Part shown: positions 25,746 to 35,474 of the stretch, in pieces | Layout: every line of letters starts with the position of its first letter | Position numbering within the stretch: the stretch's first letter is position 1 | Source of the DNA: Opitutus sp. | GTDB lineage: Bacteria > Verrucomicrobiota > Verrucomicrobiia > Opitutales > Opitutaceae | Assembly (NCBI GenBank): GCA_024707325.1 | Contig: JANPZY010000001.1 | Location: 558,001-622,000 of the forward strand | Length of the DNA stretch: 64,000 nucleotides | Reading direction: 5' to 3' | Notes under the pieces: generated by a model | What the model was told of the DNA's origin: nothing | Databases searched by the model: none | The model's input: only the letters and a program-made list of their open reading frames with translations | Translations under genes and position numbers: made by a program

Positions 25746-27521
25746 ATGAGCCTTCCCGATCAGACGCCGAAGCTGCCCAAGTATCCTTTCCTGCTGGCCG
25801 ACGCCGCCTTGCTCGGTGCCGCCGTTTTCATCGCCACCCGCTCGGCCGGGCCGCTCTCGACCGAATCGATCATCGCGATCGTGGGATGCGTCGCGGTCGG
25901 AGGATTGCTCGCCGCGGTGCCGTTCCTCGCCGACTACGCGCGCAAGCAGGACGAGGCGCTCGACGAACGTCAGCGCGGACTCGACGCTCTCTCGCGCAAC
26001 GTCCACGAAGCGGCCGAGCAGATCGGCATCGCGGCTTCCGGGCTCCACCAGATCGCCGAGCTCGCGCAGCGCAATCTGAAGACCGCCGAGCATCTGCCGC
26101 AGAAGTTGCACGAGCAGATCGCCGGGTTTCAGGCGCAGCTCGACAACGCGCGCGAGGACGACCGCGAGCAGTTGGAGAAAGAACTCGAGGAATTGCGCGC
26201 CGCCGAAGGCGACCGCCTCGAAGCGTCCGCCGAAAAGATCGCCAAGGCCATTGCGGACCTGACGAAGCTCGAGTCCACGATCCAGAAACACCTCGCCGCC
26301 GCGCAGGACGCCGCCGCCCAGCCGCCGACACAGATCGTCACCGCGATCGAAAACGCCGCCAGCGCGGCTGCCGAGCGTCTCGCGAAACTGCCGGCCGGCG
26401 ACATCGCCGCTGCCGAGACCCGCCTCAAGGAGGCGCAGGAGCGCGCCCTCGCGGCGATCGATGCGGCCCTCGCCGCCGGCACCGCCAGCGCCGTCGCCAC
26501 GATCGAAGCCGCGTTGAGCAAACTCTCGATCGCCGTGCCCACGAACGCGTCGGCGCCGGTTCCGATTTCTTCCGAAACGACATCCGAAACGACCGCGACC
26601 TCTTCCGAAAGCGCCAGCCAACAAGCGGAACCTCCCACGCCCAAGCGCCGGAACCGCGCACGCCGCGAAGAGCCGCCCGCCGCTCCAGAGCCAACCGCCG
26701 CCACGACGAGCCCTGTTGAGCCCGAGCCGGAAACGACTCCGGCTGAAACCGCTCCCGACGAAACGCCCACCGCGGCGGCAACGCCGGAGCCGACGCCCGA
26801 GCCCGCTCCCACGCCGGAGCCCACCGCGGAGCCGATTTCCGCAGAGGCGTCTACCCACGAACCCGTCGAAGCCCTTTCTGAGACCGCGGCAACTCCTGCC
26901 GACGAACCTGCCGTTTCCTCCGAGTCGTCCGTCTCCGTCGAGGAGCCCGTCGCAAACCCGGAGCCCCCTCCGGCGGATGAGACCCCGGCATCCGCGGAAG
27001 AAACGCCCGCGACCGAAGTGCCGGCCGACGAAACTCCGTCCGCTACCGCGGTCGAAGCTGAACCCGCGCCTGCGCCCGAACCGACGCCCGCTCGCGAACC
27101 CGCGGCGCAAGAGAGCGAGCCCCCCGCTGAGCCGACGCCGAAGTCGCGCAAGCGCGCGCCCAAGCCCTCCAGCGATCTCACGATGGAGCTGCCCGCCGAT
27201 GATTTTTCGCAGACCGCGCTCGAAGAAGCCGCCGCCCCGACCGAGCGCGTCATTTCGTCCGACGGCGCCACGCGGCTGCTGGTCACAGCCTACATCGGCA
27301 TCGGCAACCGTCTCTTCATCCGCGGCGAAGGTCCCGGCCTCAGCGAGGACAAGGGCGTGCCGCTCCAGTTTGTTTCCATCGGCAAGTGGCGTTGGGAGAC
27401 GACCGATGCGACCGCCCCCATCCGCGTGCGTTTGTTGAAAAACGACTCCATCGAGTGCCCGAACCTCGGCGAACTCACGATCGATCCCGGCCACCAAGCC
27501 GAAGTGAACGCGAAGTTCTAG
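25746..27521 (+). CDS. membrane-anchored coiled-coil, Pro/Glu/Ala/Thr-rich protein
   Basis: 591 residues, function unknown. Two hydrophobic segments (about 15-31 and 39-60) form an N-terminal hairpin anchor. Residues 65-270 are a long Ala/Glu/Leu coiled coil (ERQRGLDALSRNVHEAAEQI). Residues 270-500 are a low-complexity linker rich in P, E, T and A with PEPTPEPAPTPEPT-like repeats. Residues 510-591 form a compact globular C-terminus containing LLVTAYIGIGNRLFIRGEGP and LPLQFVSIG-like strands, resembling small Ig-like or carbohydrate-binding folds. The layout suggests a tethered domain held away from the membrane. No neighbour hints at a partner. Confidence 0.75.
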   Translation: MSLPDQTPKLPKYPFLLADAALLGAAVFIATRSAGPLSTESIIAIVGCVAVGGLLAAVPFLADYARKQDEALDERQRGLDALSRNVHEAAEQIGIAASGLHQIAELAQRNLKTAEHLPQKLHEQIAGFQAQLDNAREDDREQLEKELEELRAAEGDRLEASAEKIAKAIADLTKLESTIQKHLAAAQDAAAQPPTQIVTAIENAASAAAERLAKLPAGDIAAAETRLKEAQERALAAIDAALAAGTASAVATIEAALSKLSIAVPTNASAPVPISSETTSETTATSSESASQQAEPPTPKRRNRARREEPPAAPEPTAATTSPVEPEPETTPAETAPDETPTAAATPEPTPEPAPTPEPTAEPISAEASTHEPVEALSETAATPADEPAVSSESSVSVEEPVANPEPPPADETPASAEETPATEVPADETPSATAVEAEPAPAPEPTPAREPAAQESEPPAEPTPKSRKRAPKPSSDLTMELPADDFSQTALEEAAAPTERVISSDGATRLLVTAYIGIGNRLFIRGEGPGLSEDKGVPLQFVSIGKWRWETTDATAPIRVRLLKNDSIECPNLGELTIDPGHQAEVNAKF

Positions 27522-27853
27522 GCCGTCGTTTTTCGTTCCTCAAAGCGCATCCGGCACGGCGCGCATTCATCAGCGTCGCGCCGCGTAGGCTCTTCGCTGC
27601 GCCCCATTTGAGCGGCGACGTGCGCACGTGTTTTTGCGCGAAAACACATTGCACGGCGCATTGTGCAACGCGCGCACGCCCGCGTTTTGCATGAGGTTTT
27701 GAGGCGCTGACGCCCGCGCTCATTCGGCGCGATTTTTTAAGTCTCTCTCCACGCGTGTATTCAAAAACCCAGCACGCAGATGGCACCGCATCAGCAAAGG
27801 GAAACGACGTCTCCTTCTCGTTTCATCCCTCAACCTCAAACGGAGCCTCCAAT
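27522..27853. other. gene-free stretch with short palindromes
   Basis: No gene seen in 332 bp. It contains a 12-bp palindrome (ACGTGCGCACGT, 27618-27629), directly followed by a stem GTGTTTT/AAAACAC with a six-base loop (27628-27647), and a relatively A/T-rich tract (GATTTTTTAAG) near 27730 that could hold the promoter of the DUF1328 gene. Confidence 0.4.
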
Positions 27854-28031
27854 ATGTTACGCTGGATTGTGATACTCATCGTCGTGGCGCTGATCGCCGG
27901 TGTGCTCGGCTTTACCGGGATCGCAGGCGCAGCCACCGACATCGCGCGGATCCTGTTCTACGTGTTCCTCGCGCTGCTCCTCATCGCCGCCTTTGGTCAA
28001 CGCATTCAGCGGCCGCCCCCCCGCTCCTTAA
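27854..28031 (+). CDS. DUF1328 small membrane protein (probable C7 frameshift at end)
   Basis: Starts MLRWIVILIVVALIAGVLGF and continues TGIAGAATDIARILFYVFLA, the highly conserved two-helix DUF1328 (YtjA) protein of about 55 residues. As read, no stop follows: the frame runs through a seven-C run (28016-28022) into the next gene, making a 204-residue fusion. With one C fewer the frame stops at 28029-28031 after RPPPAP. The separate-gene reading is preferred because DUF1328 is normally alone and the downstream ATG begins a complete lipoprotein signal. Confidence 0.7.
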
Positions 28032-28048
28032 CCCAACCCGATCCAAAT

Positions 28049-28465
28049 ATGAAATCCTCCCTCATCCCCTCCCTGATCATCGCCAGCGCCGGTCTGCTCA
28101 TCGCCGGCTGCAACCGCAGCGACAGCGACGCGCGCACGGCCGCCAACGACACCGGTTCCGCCGTCGAATCCGGTGCCTCCCAACTCAGCGCCGCCACCTC
28201 GAACGCGTGGGACGAAGTCAAAGATTACTCTTATGACCGCCGCGAGGAACTCGCCGATCGCATCGAGCGAAACTACGACAACCTTCGCGCCACGGTGAAC
28301 GACAGATCCGCCAAGGAGCGCCTCGACGAAGCGGGCGACCGCCTCCGTGAAGCTGCGCGCGAAGTTCGCGTTGCCACTCGCGACAACTGGGACGACGCGA
28401 AGGACAAACTCCGCGCCGCGTGGAACGACCTGCGCGACCGCACCGCTCAGAGCGTGGCCGAATAA
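28049..28465 (+). CDS. lipoprotein with amphipathic helices
   Basis: A 138-residue protein starting MKSSLIPSLIIASAGLLIAG followed by the lipid-modified Cys (lipobox LIAGC). The rest is charged helix with repeats of the type WDEVKDYSYDRREELADRIE and WDDAKDKLRAAWNDLRD, resembling stress-type envelope helical proteins. In-frame with the upstream DUF1328 reading. The gene lacks an evident ribosome site, so translational coupling is possible. Function unknown. Confidence 0.65.
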   Translation: MKSSLIPSLIIASAGLLIAGCNRSDSDARTAANDTGSAVESGASQLSAATSNAWDEVKDYSYDRREELADRIERNYDNLRATVNDRSAKERLDEAGDRLREAAREVRVATRDNWDDAKDKLRAAWNDLRDRTAQSVAE

Positions 28466-28492
28466 AAGCCCCGGCGTTTTTCAGCTCTTGGT

Positions 28493-28690
28493 TTAGTAAT
28501 GTGGCGGACGCTCCTGCATGGGAGCGTCCGTTGCATTTCCAGCCGCCGCCGCGCGTTCGCGCATCACCAGCAGCTCGCGCCGGAGCCGGGTGATCTCCTC
28601 GGAAAACTCGAGCATGACCTTGTCCTGCTCGGTCACGTGTCGCTCGAGATAAGCGATCTTCTCCTCAAGAATCTGCAGACGGTCGTTCAC
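28493..28690 (-). CDS. slyX: SlyX family protein
   Basis: 65 residues: NDRLQILEEKIAYLERHVTE followed by a coiled coil and ending in ERPPHY, the hallmark of SlyX proteins (PPHY tail). Starts with GTG at 28690, which lies inside the 3' end of the response regulator gene (26-bp overlap), so it is probably cotranscribed. The molecular function of SlyX is not established. Confidence 0.85.
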   Translation of the reverse strand: MNDRLQILEEKIAYLERHVTEQDKVMLEFSEEITRLRRELLVMRERAAAAGNATDAPMQERPPHY

Positions 28691-29285
28691 GGGTGACAGT
28701 GGGGACGGACGGTGGCGCCGAGTGACGGAGTTGCTCGAGTTCGGGCACGATCACGCGCTGATAACAATCGGGGCAAACCGAGTGGCTGAATTCGCTGCCC
28801 GTCCGCTCGTTGATGTAGCCCTCGATCTGCTGCCAGTAATTTTGGTCGTCGCGGATCTTTTTGCAGTAGGAACAGATCGGCAGCATCTCCTCCAACTGAC
28901 GCACCTGGGTCGTGTAGCGCAGGATGCGCTCAGCCACGCGCAGACGCGTCCAAAGTTCGGTGAAATCCAGCGGCTTCGTGAGAAAATCGTCCACGCCCGC
29001 GTCGGCCGCCGCGCGGCGATTCTCATCCGTCGCATCGCTGCTCGTGAGCAGGATGAAGTAAACGTAGTCGGTGTTCGGCCGCGCACGGATCCGCCGGCAC
29101 AGCTCGAGGCCGTCCACGCCCGGCATCACCCAATCGCTCACCACCACGCGGGCCGAAGTCTCGTCGAGCCGCGCGAGCGCCGCGCTCCCGTCCGCCGCCT
29201 CGACCGTCTCATGCCCGAGCTTTTTCAATGCCTGCCTCAACACAGTCCGAGCCACGGCATCGTCTTCGGCGGCGACAATTTTCAT
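28665..29285 (-). CDS. response regulator with Cys-rich C-terminal extension
   Basis: 206 residues. Receiver domain 1-120: IVAAEDDAVARTVLRQAL acidic pocket, phospho-acceptor Asp in VVSDWVMPG, Thr/Ser in LLTSSDA, Lys in FLTKPL. After a helical linker the C-terminus has two CxxC pairs, PICSYCKKIRDDQNYWQQIE and SVCPDCYQRV, a motif common after receiver domains in environmental bacteria and probably a zinc site. No DNA-binding or enzymatic output is present. It follows the giant hybrid kinase on the same strand after repeat array D, making it a likely partner. ATG at 29285 opens at the receiver; the frame further upstream runs through the repeat array. Confidence 0.87.
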   Translation of the reverse strand: MKIVAAEDDAVARTVLRQALKKLGHETVEAADGSAALARLDETSARVVVSDWVMPGVDGLELCRRIRARPNTDYVYFILLTSSDATDENRRAAADAGVDDFLTKPLDFTELWTRLRVAERILRYTTQVRQLEEMLPICSYCKKIRDDQNYWQQIEGYINERTGSEFSHSVCPDCYQRVIVPELEQLRHSAPPSVPTVTRERPSADS

Positions 29286-29340
29286 GTGCGTTGATTCAAA
29301 ACATCGTCCCTTAACGTGCAACGGGAATCCCGCGGCTTGA

Positions 29341-29473
29341 GTCGGGACCGAGTGCGGACCCGGGTCGGGACGATGTCCGGACCGAGTCGTGCCAAGGTCC
29401 GGACATGGTCGCGGCAAGGTGCGCACCACGTCGCGCCAGAGTGTGGCGCGAGTCGCGGCTCAGTTCGGGCCGT
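29341..29473 (+). repeat. 22-bp degenerate tandem array D
   Basis: Six units of the same family as array A. First halves at 29341, 29364, 29386, 29408, 29430 and 29452; the only slip is one extra base in the first unit. The last unit overlaps the hybrid-kinase stop codon (29460-29462). Its orientation is opposite to both flanking genes, unlike arrays A, B and F. Confidence 0.8.
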
Positions 29474-32400
29474 CTCGTAACTTTGCTTCAACACGCGCTG
29501 CGGCGCGCTCGACGCGCGTGATGACTTCCGTCGCATCGGCCCACGCGGCGTAGCGGCCGGCGGTTTCGAGCTGCAGCAGCAGGCTGCGCAACTCCAGCGC
29601 GCCCATCATCGCGCACGTGCCGGAGAGCGTGTGCGCCGCCGCCGCGAGTTCGGTGCCGCGACGCTCCGCGAGCAGACGATGCAGTTCGGCCATTCGCGCA
29701 GGCAGTTCGGCAAGAAACATCCCGACCAACTCGGGCCAGAGCGACGGTCCGTGACGACCGGGCAATCGCTGCATCGCGCCGACGATGTTGGCATCGAATT
29801 CTTCCGGCGGCCCAGGGTTCGCGGTTTTTGGCGCAACGGATTCGGGCACGGAGGGCTCGAGCGAAATCGCGGGCGAGAGCGCCAAGCCCCAGCGCAACAG
29901 CGCGGCGCGCAGCTCTTCCACGCGAATGGGTTTGGCGAGGTAATCCGACATGCCCGCCGCGAGGCATTTCGCGCGATCGTCGGGCATCGCATACGCGGTC
30001 AACGCGATCACCGGCACCTCGCGATTGAGGTCACCGGCCTTGCCCGCACGAAGCCGGCGCGTCGTCTCGTAGCCATCGAGCTGCGGCATCTGGCAATCCA
30101 TCAACACGAGGTCGAATTTCTGCGCCGCCAGAGCCTTGAGCGCATCATGGCCGTCGCCCACGCACTCGGCGACGTGGCCGAGCCGCGCGAGCAGCATCTG
30201 CACGACCATCTGATTTGCCGCGTTGTCCTCCGCGAGGAGGATGCGCGACGGGCGATGTTTCGTGTCGTTTGCATTTTCGCCGGCGGAATCGTCCTCGCCC
30301 GACGACGCCACCGCGCCGAACGCGAGGCAGCGTTTCAGATGTTCCTCGCGCACCGGTTTCACGAGCGAAGCGTCGAAGTCGGAATCGTCCGCGGCGGGCG
30401 ATCCCGTGATCGGCCCGGCTGGCGCGAGCAGCACGAGTCGCGTCGCTCCCACGTGGGGATCGGAACGGATGTGCCCGGCGAGCGTCGGTCCATCGAAGTC
30501 CGGCAGTTCCCAATCGATGAAGACCAGGGTGAACGGTCGCTCTTCGGCCTGCGCCTCGCGCAACCGCGCCAGCACATCCGCGCCCGTGGCCGCCCGTTCC
30601 ACGTCCACGTGAGAGCGTGCGATGAGATCCGCGAACACGCGCGCATGCGTGTCGTTGTCGTCGGCCACGAGCACGCGCGAGTTCGCCGGCCACGTGATCG
30701 TGAACGACGGCTCCACGCGGCGGCGCGGCAGCTCGAGTTCGAACCAGAACACGGAGCCCTGCCCCTCGGTGCTCCAGAACCCGATCGCGCCGCCCATGAG
30801 GTCGATCAGCTGCCGCGAAATCGCGAGGCCGAGACCCGTGCCGCCAAAACGGCGCGCGGCCGAAGCGTCTGCTTGCGAAAACGGCTGGAAGAGCCGCGCC
30901 TGCGCTTCCTGCGGCACGCCGACTCCGGTGTCCTGCACGACGACGCGGAAGCGCGTGGTGCGCTCGTCTTCGCGAATCTGCGTGGCCTGCACCAGCACCT
31001 CGCCCGAGTCGGTGAACTTGACGGCGTTGCCGAGCAGATTGGTGAGCACCTGGCGAATGCGGCCCGCGTCGCCGACGAAGCGCGCATCGAGGCGCGGATC
31101 AAACTCGGCGATGAGCTCGATGCCCTTGCCGTGTGCGCGCGGCGCGAGCAGCGCGACGGTTTCGTCCACGAGCTGATGCAAATCGAACTCGATCGCTTCG
31201 ACGGTGAGTTTGCCCGCCTCGATTTTGGAGAAATCGAGAATGTCGTTGATGATCGTGAGCAGCGACTCCGCGCTGCGCAGAAGCACGCCCGCCATCTCGC
31301 GCTGCTTCGCATCGAGCGGCGTGTCGGCGAGCAGCGACGCCATGCCGAGGATGCCGTTCATCGGCGTGCGAATCTCGTGACTCATCGTCGCGAGGAACTC
31401 GGACTTCAAACGCGACGCCGCGAGCGCTTCGTCGCGGGCGCGGCGCAGATCGTAGTCGAGCTGTTTGTTCGCCGTGATGTCGTTGCCGATCGCCACGTAG
31501 TGGGTCGGATTTCCGTGCTGGTCGAAGAACGGCACGATCGTCGCCTCGATCCAGTAGAGGCGTCCGTCTTTCGCGCGGTTGCGCATCTCGCCGTGCCACA
31601 CGCGGCCGGCTTTGATCGTGGCGTAGAGATCGGCGAAAAACTCGCGCGGGTGATAGCCGGAGTTGACCACGCGGTGATCGCAACCGAGCACTTCCTCGCG
31701 CGTGTAGCCGCTCGCCGCGCAGAAGCGGTCGTTGGCGTAGATGATGCGGCCCTCCATGTCGGCGACCGACACGATGGCGTGTTCGTCGAGAGCGAATTTC
31801 TGCCGCGCCAGCTCGGTCGTGCGCGCGCGCAGCGCGTCTTCCTGGAGGCGGCGTTCGTTGATGTCTTCCGCCTGCACGACGAAGTGCAGCGGCTTGCTCC
31901 GCGCATCGCGCACGAGCGACGCCGTGAGCCGCACCCAGACGGAATGGCCGTCGCGATGCACGTAACGTTTTTCGAGCTGATAAAAACGGCGGTTGCCGTG
32001 CAGGAGATCCTGCGAAAGCGCTTCATCGGCCGCGCTGTCGTCGGGATGCGTGATGTCGCGGAAATGCCGGCCGCGCAGTTCGTCGGCGCGGTAACCCACC
32101 ATTTCGACCAGGCGCGAATTCACCTGCAGGAAAGAGCCGTCGGGGCGCACGAGCGCCATGCCGATGCCGGCGTAGTCGAACGCCGAGCGGAAGCGCGCCT
32201 CGCTCTCGCGCAGCGCGGACTCAGCCGTCACGCGCGCGGTGATGTCGTTAAACGTCGCGACCACCGAGCGCTCGCCCGGCGAGCCCGAGATGAGTTCGGA
32301 GTTGATCGAGATCCACCGGATCGCGCCGTCGGGACGCTCGAGGCCCATGACGACCGCGCGCACCGGTTTGCCCGTCTGCAATGTCACGAGCGGCGGAATC

Positions 32401-35339
32401 TCCTCGCGCGGGAAGGGCGAGCCATCCGGCTTGAACATGCGCCAGCGCGGATCGGCGAGCTTGAATTCGCGCAGTTCGGCCGACGACATGCCGGTGATGC
32501 GCTCGGCGGCGGCGTTGCACGCGACGATCGCGCCCGTGTGGTCGTGGACCACGAGACCCTCGGCCATCGAGCGGAAAATATCGGAGAGCCGCGCCTCGTT
32601 TTCGCGCACCGCGGCTTCGGCCCGCCGCCGCTCGGTGAGGTCCACGTTGATGCCGATCACGCGGGCCGGTTTGCCATCGGCGTCCAGCAACACGTGCTCG
32701 GCCGCGAGGAGATTGAGCACCTGTCCGTCGGGACGCACGACGCGGAACTCGCGCTGGCCGCGACCGCCACGCTGTATCGTTTCTTTCAATACACGCTCCT
32801 GCTCCGGCAGATCCTCCGGGTGCACACGCGCGCGCCACGTCGCGTAGTTCACGCGCATGGCCGGGACCTGCTCCACGCCGTAGAGCGCGAACATGCCCTG
32901 ATCCCACTGCAGTTCGTCCGTGGCGATGTCCCACTCCCAGATTGCGACGCCGGCGGATTCGTTGGCGAGGCGCCAGCGCTCGCGGAGGTCCGCCACGAGA
33001 AGCTGGGCGGCTTTTTCCGACGAGAGATCCTGCGCGATCGCCAGATAACCGGTGATCGCGCCGCGTTCATCGCGGAGCGCAGTCACACTCAACCGCACCG
33101 GCACCCGGCGACCATCACGGCGCACACACGTCCATTCGCGCTGATCTTCGCGCCCATCCTGCGCGAGCACTTGAAACACCTCGAAATCCGGCTTCACCGG
33201 CCGACCGAGCTGACGCGTCAATTCTGCGGCGCGCTGCTCCAGCTCCGCCGGCAAGTGCGCAAAGATCGGCGTGGCGCGTCCGACCACATCGACGCTCCGG
33301 CAGGCAAGCATGCGCTCCGCGCCGGCGTTGAAAACCTGGATCACGCCCGCGCGATCGGTGGCGATGATGCTGAAGGTGTTGCCGTCCAGCACAGCGCGCT
33401 GGAGGCGGTTGACGGCGTGCAATTGCTCCTGCGCGGACGCGAGTTCCGCGGTGCGTTTGGTCGCCAGCGCACGGGCGCGGCGGCTGGTCGCCTGCAGGCT
33501 CGTGATGAGACCGGCGAGGAGCAGCGTCGCGAGCGTGAACGACGCCGCGGCCGCCGCGAGTGGCGACGCGCTCAGCGGCTCAAATCCTTCGCCGCGCAGC
33601 CAGCCCAGCGTGAAGTTGCGGCCGGCGAGCGTGATCGTCTCCACACGCTCGAACTCCGGCAGCGCCTCCGGCTCCGCTTCCGAGCAGTAGAGCAACCGCT
33701 CCATCGCAGGTTCACCGTCTTCGAAGAGATAGAGTTGCAGAGCCGAACGGCGCGCGCCCAACACTCCTTCGAGGAATTTTTCCACAATGAAGGGTCCGTA
33801 GATCCACGCGCGCAGTTCGCGTGGGCCCGTCTCGACCGACGGACGCGCAAACACCGGTTGCAGCAACAGAAAGCCCGGCCGATCCACACCGTCCTGCACC
33901 AGCCGGACCGTGCCCGAGATGCGCGACTCGCCCGTGAGGCGCGACTCCACCGCCGCATGGAAGCGCTCGCGCTCGCTCGAGAGATCGAGCCCGATCGCCG
34001 CCTGGTTCAGCGCTTCGGGTTCCACGTAGGTGATGATGAAACGCTCGTCGCCGCCTTGATCCGTGCCGCCTGGCACGGTGCGGATCTCGAATCCTGGCGA
34101 ACCGGCACCGCGCACTTCGCGCACGAATGCATCCTCGTCTCCCCGCCGGATCGGAAACACCACGCCGACACCAAGAATGCCGGGATAACGGCCGCCCAGA
34201 TCCAGCGACTCCGCAAACGCGCGCCACTCCGATCGCACGACCGATTCCGACGCGATCATCAGGCTCGCGCCGCCGCGCAACGCGTCCTCGTAAGTGGTCA
34301 TACGCCGCCGGATCGCCTCCTCTGCGTCCCCGGCCAGACCGGCGAACAGCGCATGCTCATCGGCCAGGCGTTGCCGCTCCGCGGTGGCGAACATGAATCC
34401 GCTCACCGTCCACCCGACCGACAGCACCGTCGCGGGCAACCACCACGCGCCGGCACCCCGCATGAGCGGCAGCACGAGTCCGGCTGCGGCGACGGAAATC
34501 AAAAACACCTGCAGGTGCAGCAAATCCTCGTGCACCATGCCGCCGCTGAAAGGCCCCGACGCCATCGTCACGCCGACGACCGCCGCCGCCGAGACGGCAA
34601 ACGCCGCCAGCTTCGCTCCCGCGCCGTCAAACCACGTGACCGCCAGCAGCAACACCGGGAAAACCACGAAGAGATAAGGTCCTCCGCCCGGTGTGAAAAA
34701 CGCGATCCAGCACGCCAGCACAGCCGTCGCACTCACCGCGATCACCCGCAGCATCGCGCGCCAACCGGAAGTGCGCGCGTGCCGCCCCAGCTCGCTGAGG
34801 CCCAGCAGCGCCGGCGTCACGGTCAGCATGCCGAGCGCATCGCCCATCCACCACATCGACATCGACGCGACGAAATTTTCCCACGGCACCACGCCCCCCA
34901 GCGCCAGGCTGGTCGCGCCGCATGCGGCCGCCACCAACGACGAAAGCACCGCCGCTCCGATGATCGCAACCGGTTCTACGAGTCCCGGATTCTCCTCCTG
35001 TAACCACGCACGCGTGCGCCGCACGATCCAGTCGGCCGTGAGCGCCGCCGCCACGATTCCGGCCGCCATGCCGAAAGAAGCAGACAGCGGGAATCCCGAA
35101 CTCGTCTCCACCGTCAACGCCGCCACACCGATCGCCGGCGTCGCACGCACGCCCCAACGCCACACGGCCCAAAGCGCGACGCCGCTCGCCGGCCACAGCA
35201 ACGAGATATTGGTCAACTCACTCGCCAGCAGCAGACCGAGCCGGGCCGACGCATAGTAGAGCACGACCACCATCACCCAGCCCCACCAAGCCGGTCCCGA
35301 TCGCACCGGGCTTTCCGTTCTCGTATCCGGGCCCGTCAT
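29460..35339 (-). CDS. giant hybrid histidine kinase, MASE1-CHASE-PAS5-HK-REC2-Hpt
   Basis: 1959 residues. Order: MASE1 membrane sensor (about 20-325, some eight spans), CHASE extracellular domain (about 345-560, GVGVVFPIRRGDEDAF), membrane span near 600, five PAS domains centred near 660, 800, 930, 1060 and 1190, HisKA with ATMSHEIRTPMNGILG (His about 1318), HATPase (GTGLGLAISRQLIDLMGG), receiver 1 (FIDWELPDFDG, about 1608), receiver 2 (LMDCQMPQLDG, about 1750) and Hpt (AAHTLSGTCAMMGA, about 1902). All phosphorelay residues appear present, so His-Asp-His transfer is possible, with the small response regulator downstream as final acceptor. The ligand is unknown; MASE1 plus CHASE suggests an external small molecule. 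No frame disruption in 5.9 kb. Confidence 0.93.
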   Translation of the reverse strand: MTGPDTRTESPVRSGPAWWGWVMVVVLYYASARLGLLLASELTNISLLWPASGVALWAVWRWGVRATPAIGVAALTVETSSGFPLSASFGMAAGIVAAALTADWIVRRTRAWLQEENPGLVEPVAIIGAAVLSSLVAAACGATSLALGGVVPWENFVASMSMWWMGDALGMLTVTPALLGLSELGRHARTSGWRAMLRVIAVSATAVLACWIAFFTPGGGPYLFVVFPVLLLAVTWFDGAGAKLAAFAVSAAAVVGVTMASGPFSGGMVHEDLLHLQVFLISVAAAGLVLPLMRGAGAWWLPATVLSVGWTVSGFMFATAERQRLADEHALFAGLAGDAEEAIRRRMTTYEDALRGGASLMIASESVVRSEWRAFAESLDLGGRYPGILGVGVVFPIRRGDEDAFVREVRGAGSPGFEIRTVPGGTDQGGDERFIITYVEPEALNQAAIGLDLSSERERFHAAVESRLTGESRISGTVRLVQDGVDRPGFLLLQPVFARPSVETGPRELRAWIYGPFIVEKFLEGVLGARRSALQLYLFEDGEPAMERLLYCSEAEPEALPEFERVETITLAGRNFTLGWLRGEGFEPLSASPLAAAAASFTLATLLLAGLITSLQATSRRARALATKRTAELASAQEQLHAVNRLQRAVLDGNTFSIIATDRAGVIQVFNAGAERMLACRSVDVVGRATPIFAHLPAELEQRAAELTRQLGRPVKPDFEVFQVLAQDGREDQREWTCVRRDGRRVPVRLSVTALRDERGAITGYLAIAQDLSSEKAAQLLVADLRERWRLANESAGVAIWEWDIATDELQWDQGMFALYGVEQVPAMRVNYATWRARVHPEDLPEQERVLKETIQRGGRGQREFRVVRPDGQVLNLLAAEHVLLDADGKPARVIGINVDLTERRRAEAAVRENEARLSDIFRSMAEGLVVHDHTGAIVACNAAAERITGMSSAELREFKLADPRWRMFKPDGSPFPREEIPPLVTLQTGKPVRAVVMGLERPDGAIRWISINSELISGSPGERSVVATFNDITARVTAESALRESEARFRSAFDYAGIGMALVRPDGSFLQVNSRLVEMVGYRADELRGRHFRDITHPDDSAADEALSQDLLHGNRRFYQLEKRYVHRDGHSVWVRLTASLVRDARSKPLHFVVQAEDINERRLQEDALRARTTELARQKFALDEHAIVSVADMEGRIIYANDRFCAASGYTREEVLGCDHRVVNSGYHPREFFADLYATIKAGRVWHGEMRNRAKDGRLYWIEATIVPFFDQHGNPTHYVAIGNDITANKQLDYDLRRARDEALAASRLKSEFLATMSHEIRTPMNGILGMASLLADTPLDAKQREMAGVLLRSAESLLTIINDILDFSKIEAGKLTVEAIEFDLHQLVDETVALLAPRAHGKGIELIAEFDPRLDARFVGDAGRIRQVLTNLLGNAVKFTDSGEVLVQATQIREDERTTRFRVVVQDTGVGVPQEAQARLFQPFSQADASAARRFGGTGLGLAISRQLIDLMGGAIGFWSTEGQGSVFWFELELPRRRVEPSFTITWPANSRVLVADDNDTHARVFADLIARSHVDVERAATGADVLARLREAQAEERPFTLVFIDWELPDFDGPTLAGHIRSDPHVGATRLVLLAPAGPITGSPAADDSDFDASLVKPVREEHLKRCLAFGAVASSGEDDSAGENANDTKHRPSRILLAEDNAANQMVVQMLLARLGHVAECVGDGHDALKALAAQKFDLVLMDCQMPQLDGYETTRRLRAGKAGDLNREVPVIALTAYAMPDDRAKCLAAGMSDYLAKPIRVEELRAALLRWGLALSPAISLEPSVPESVAPKTANPGPPEEFDANIVGAMQRLPGRHGPSLWPELVGMFLAELPARMAELHRLLAERRGTELAAAAHTLSGTCAMMGALELRSLLLQLETAGRYAAWADATEVITRVERAAARVEAKLRDGPN

Positions 35340-35474
35340 CGGCGGAAACGTTTCTCCAGGCTGGCGAGCCGCACGGAGCGCGCCTTCAGGTCGATCAGCG
35401 AGGGTGGTTGGTGCCGGGGAAACATGCTGGACGGCCGCCGCTTCGCGCGAGGCGCCGCGGCCCCGATGAAGCCG

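Noticed and set aside
29631-35003. Very long open frame (about 1790 codons) on the plus strand opposite the hybrid kinase
   Set aside because: Arg/His-rich translation without domains; an antisense shadow caused by high G+C codon bias of the kinase gene.
35336-35425. 29-codon frame ahead of the hybrid kinase, overlapping its start (ATGA)
   Set aside because: Overlap looks like coupling, but the peptide (MFPRHQPPSLIDLKARSVRL...) has no homologue I recognise and no ribosome site; too weak to call.
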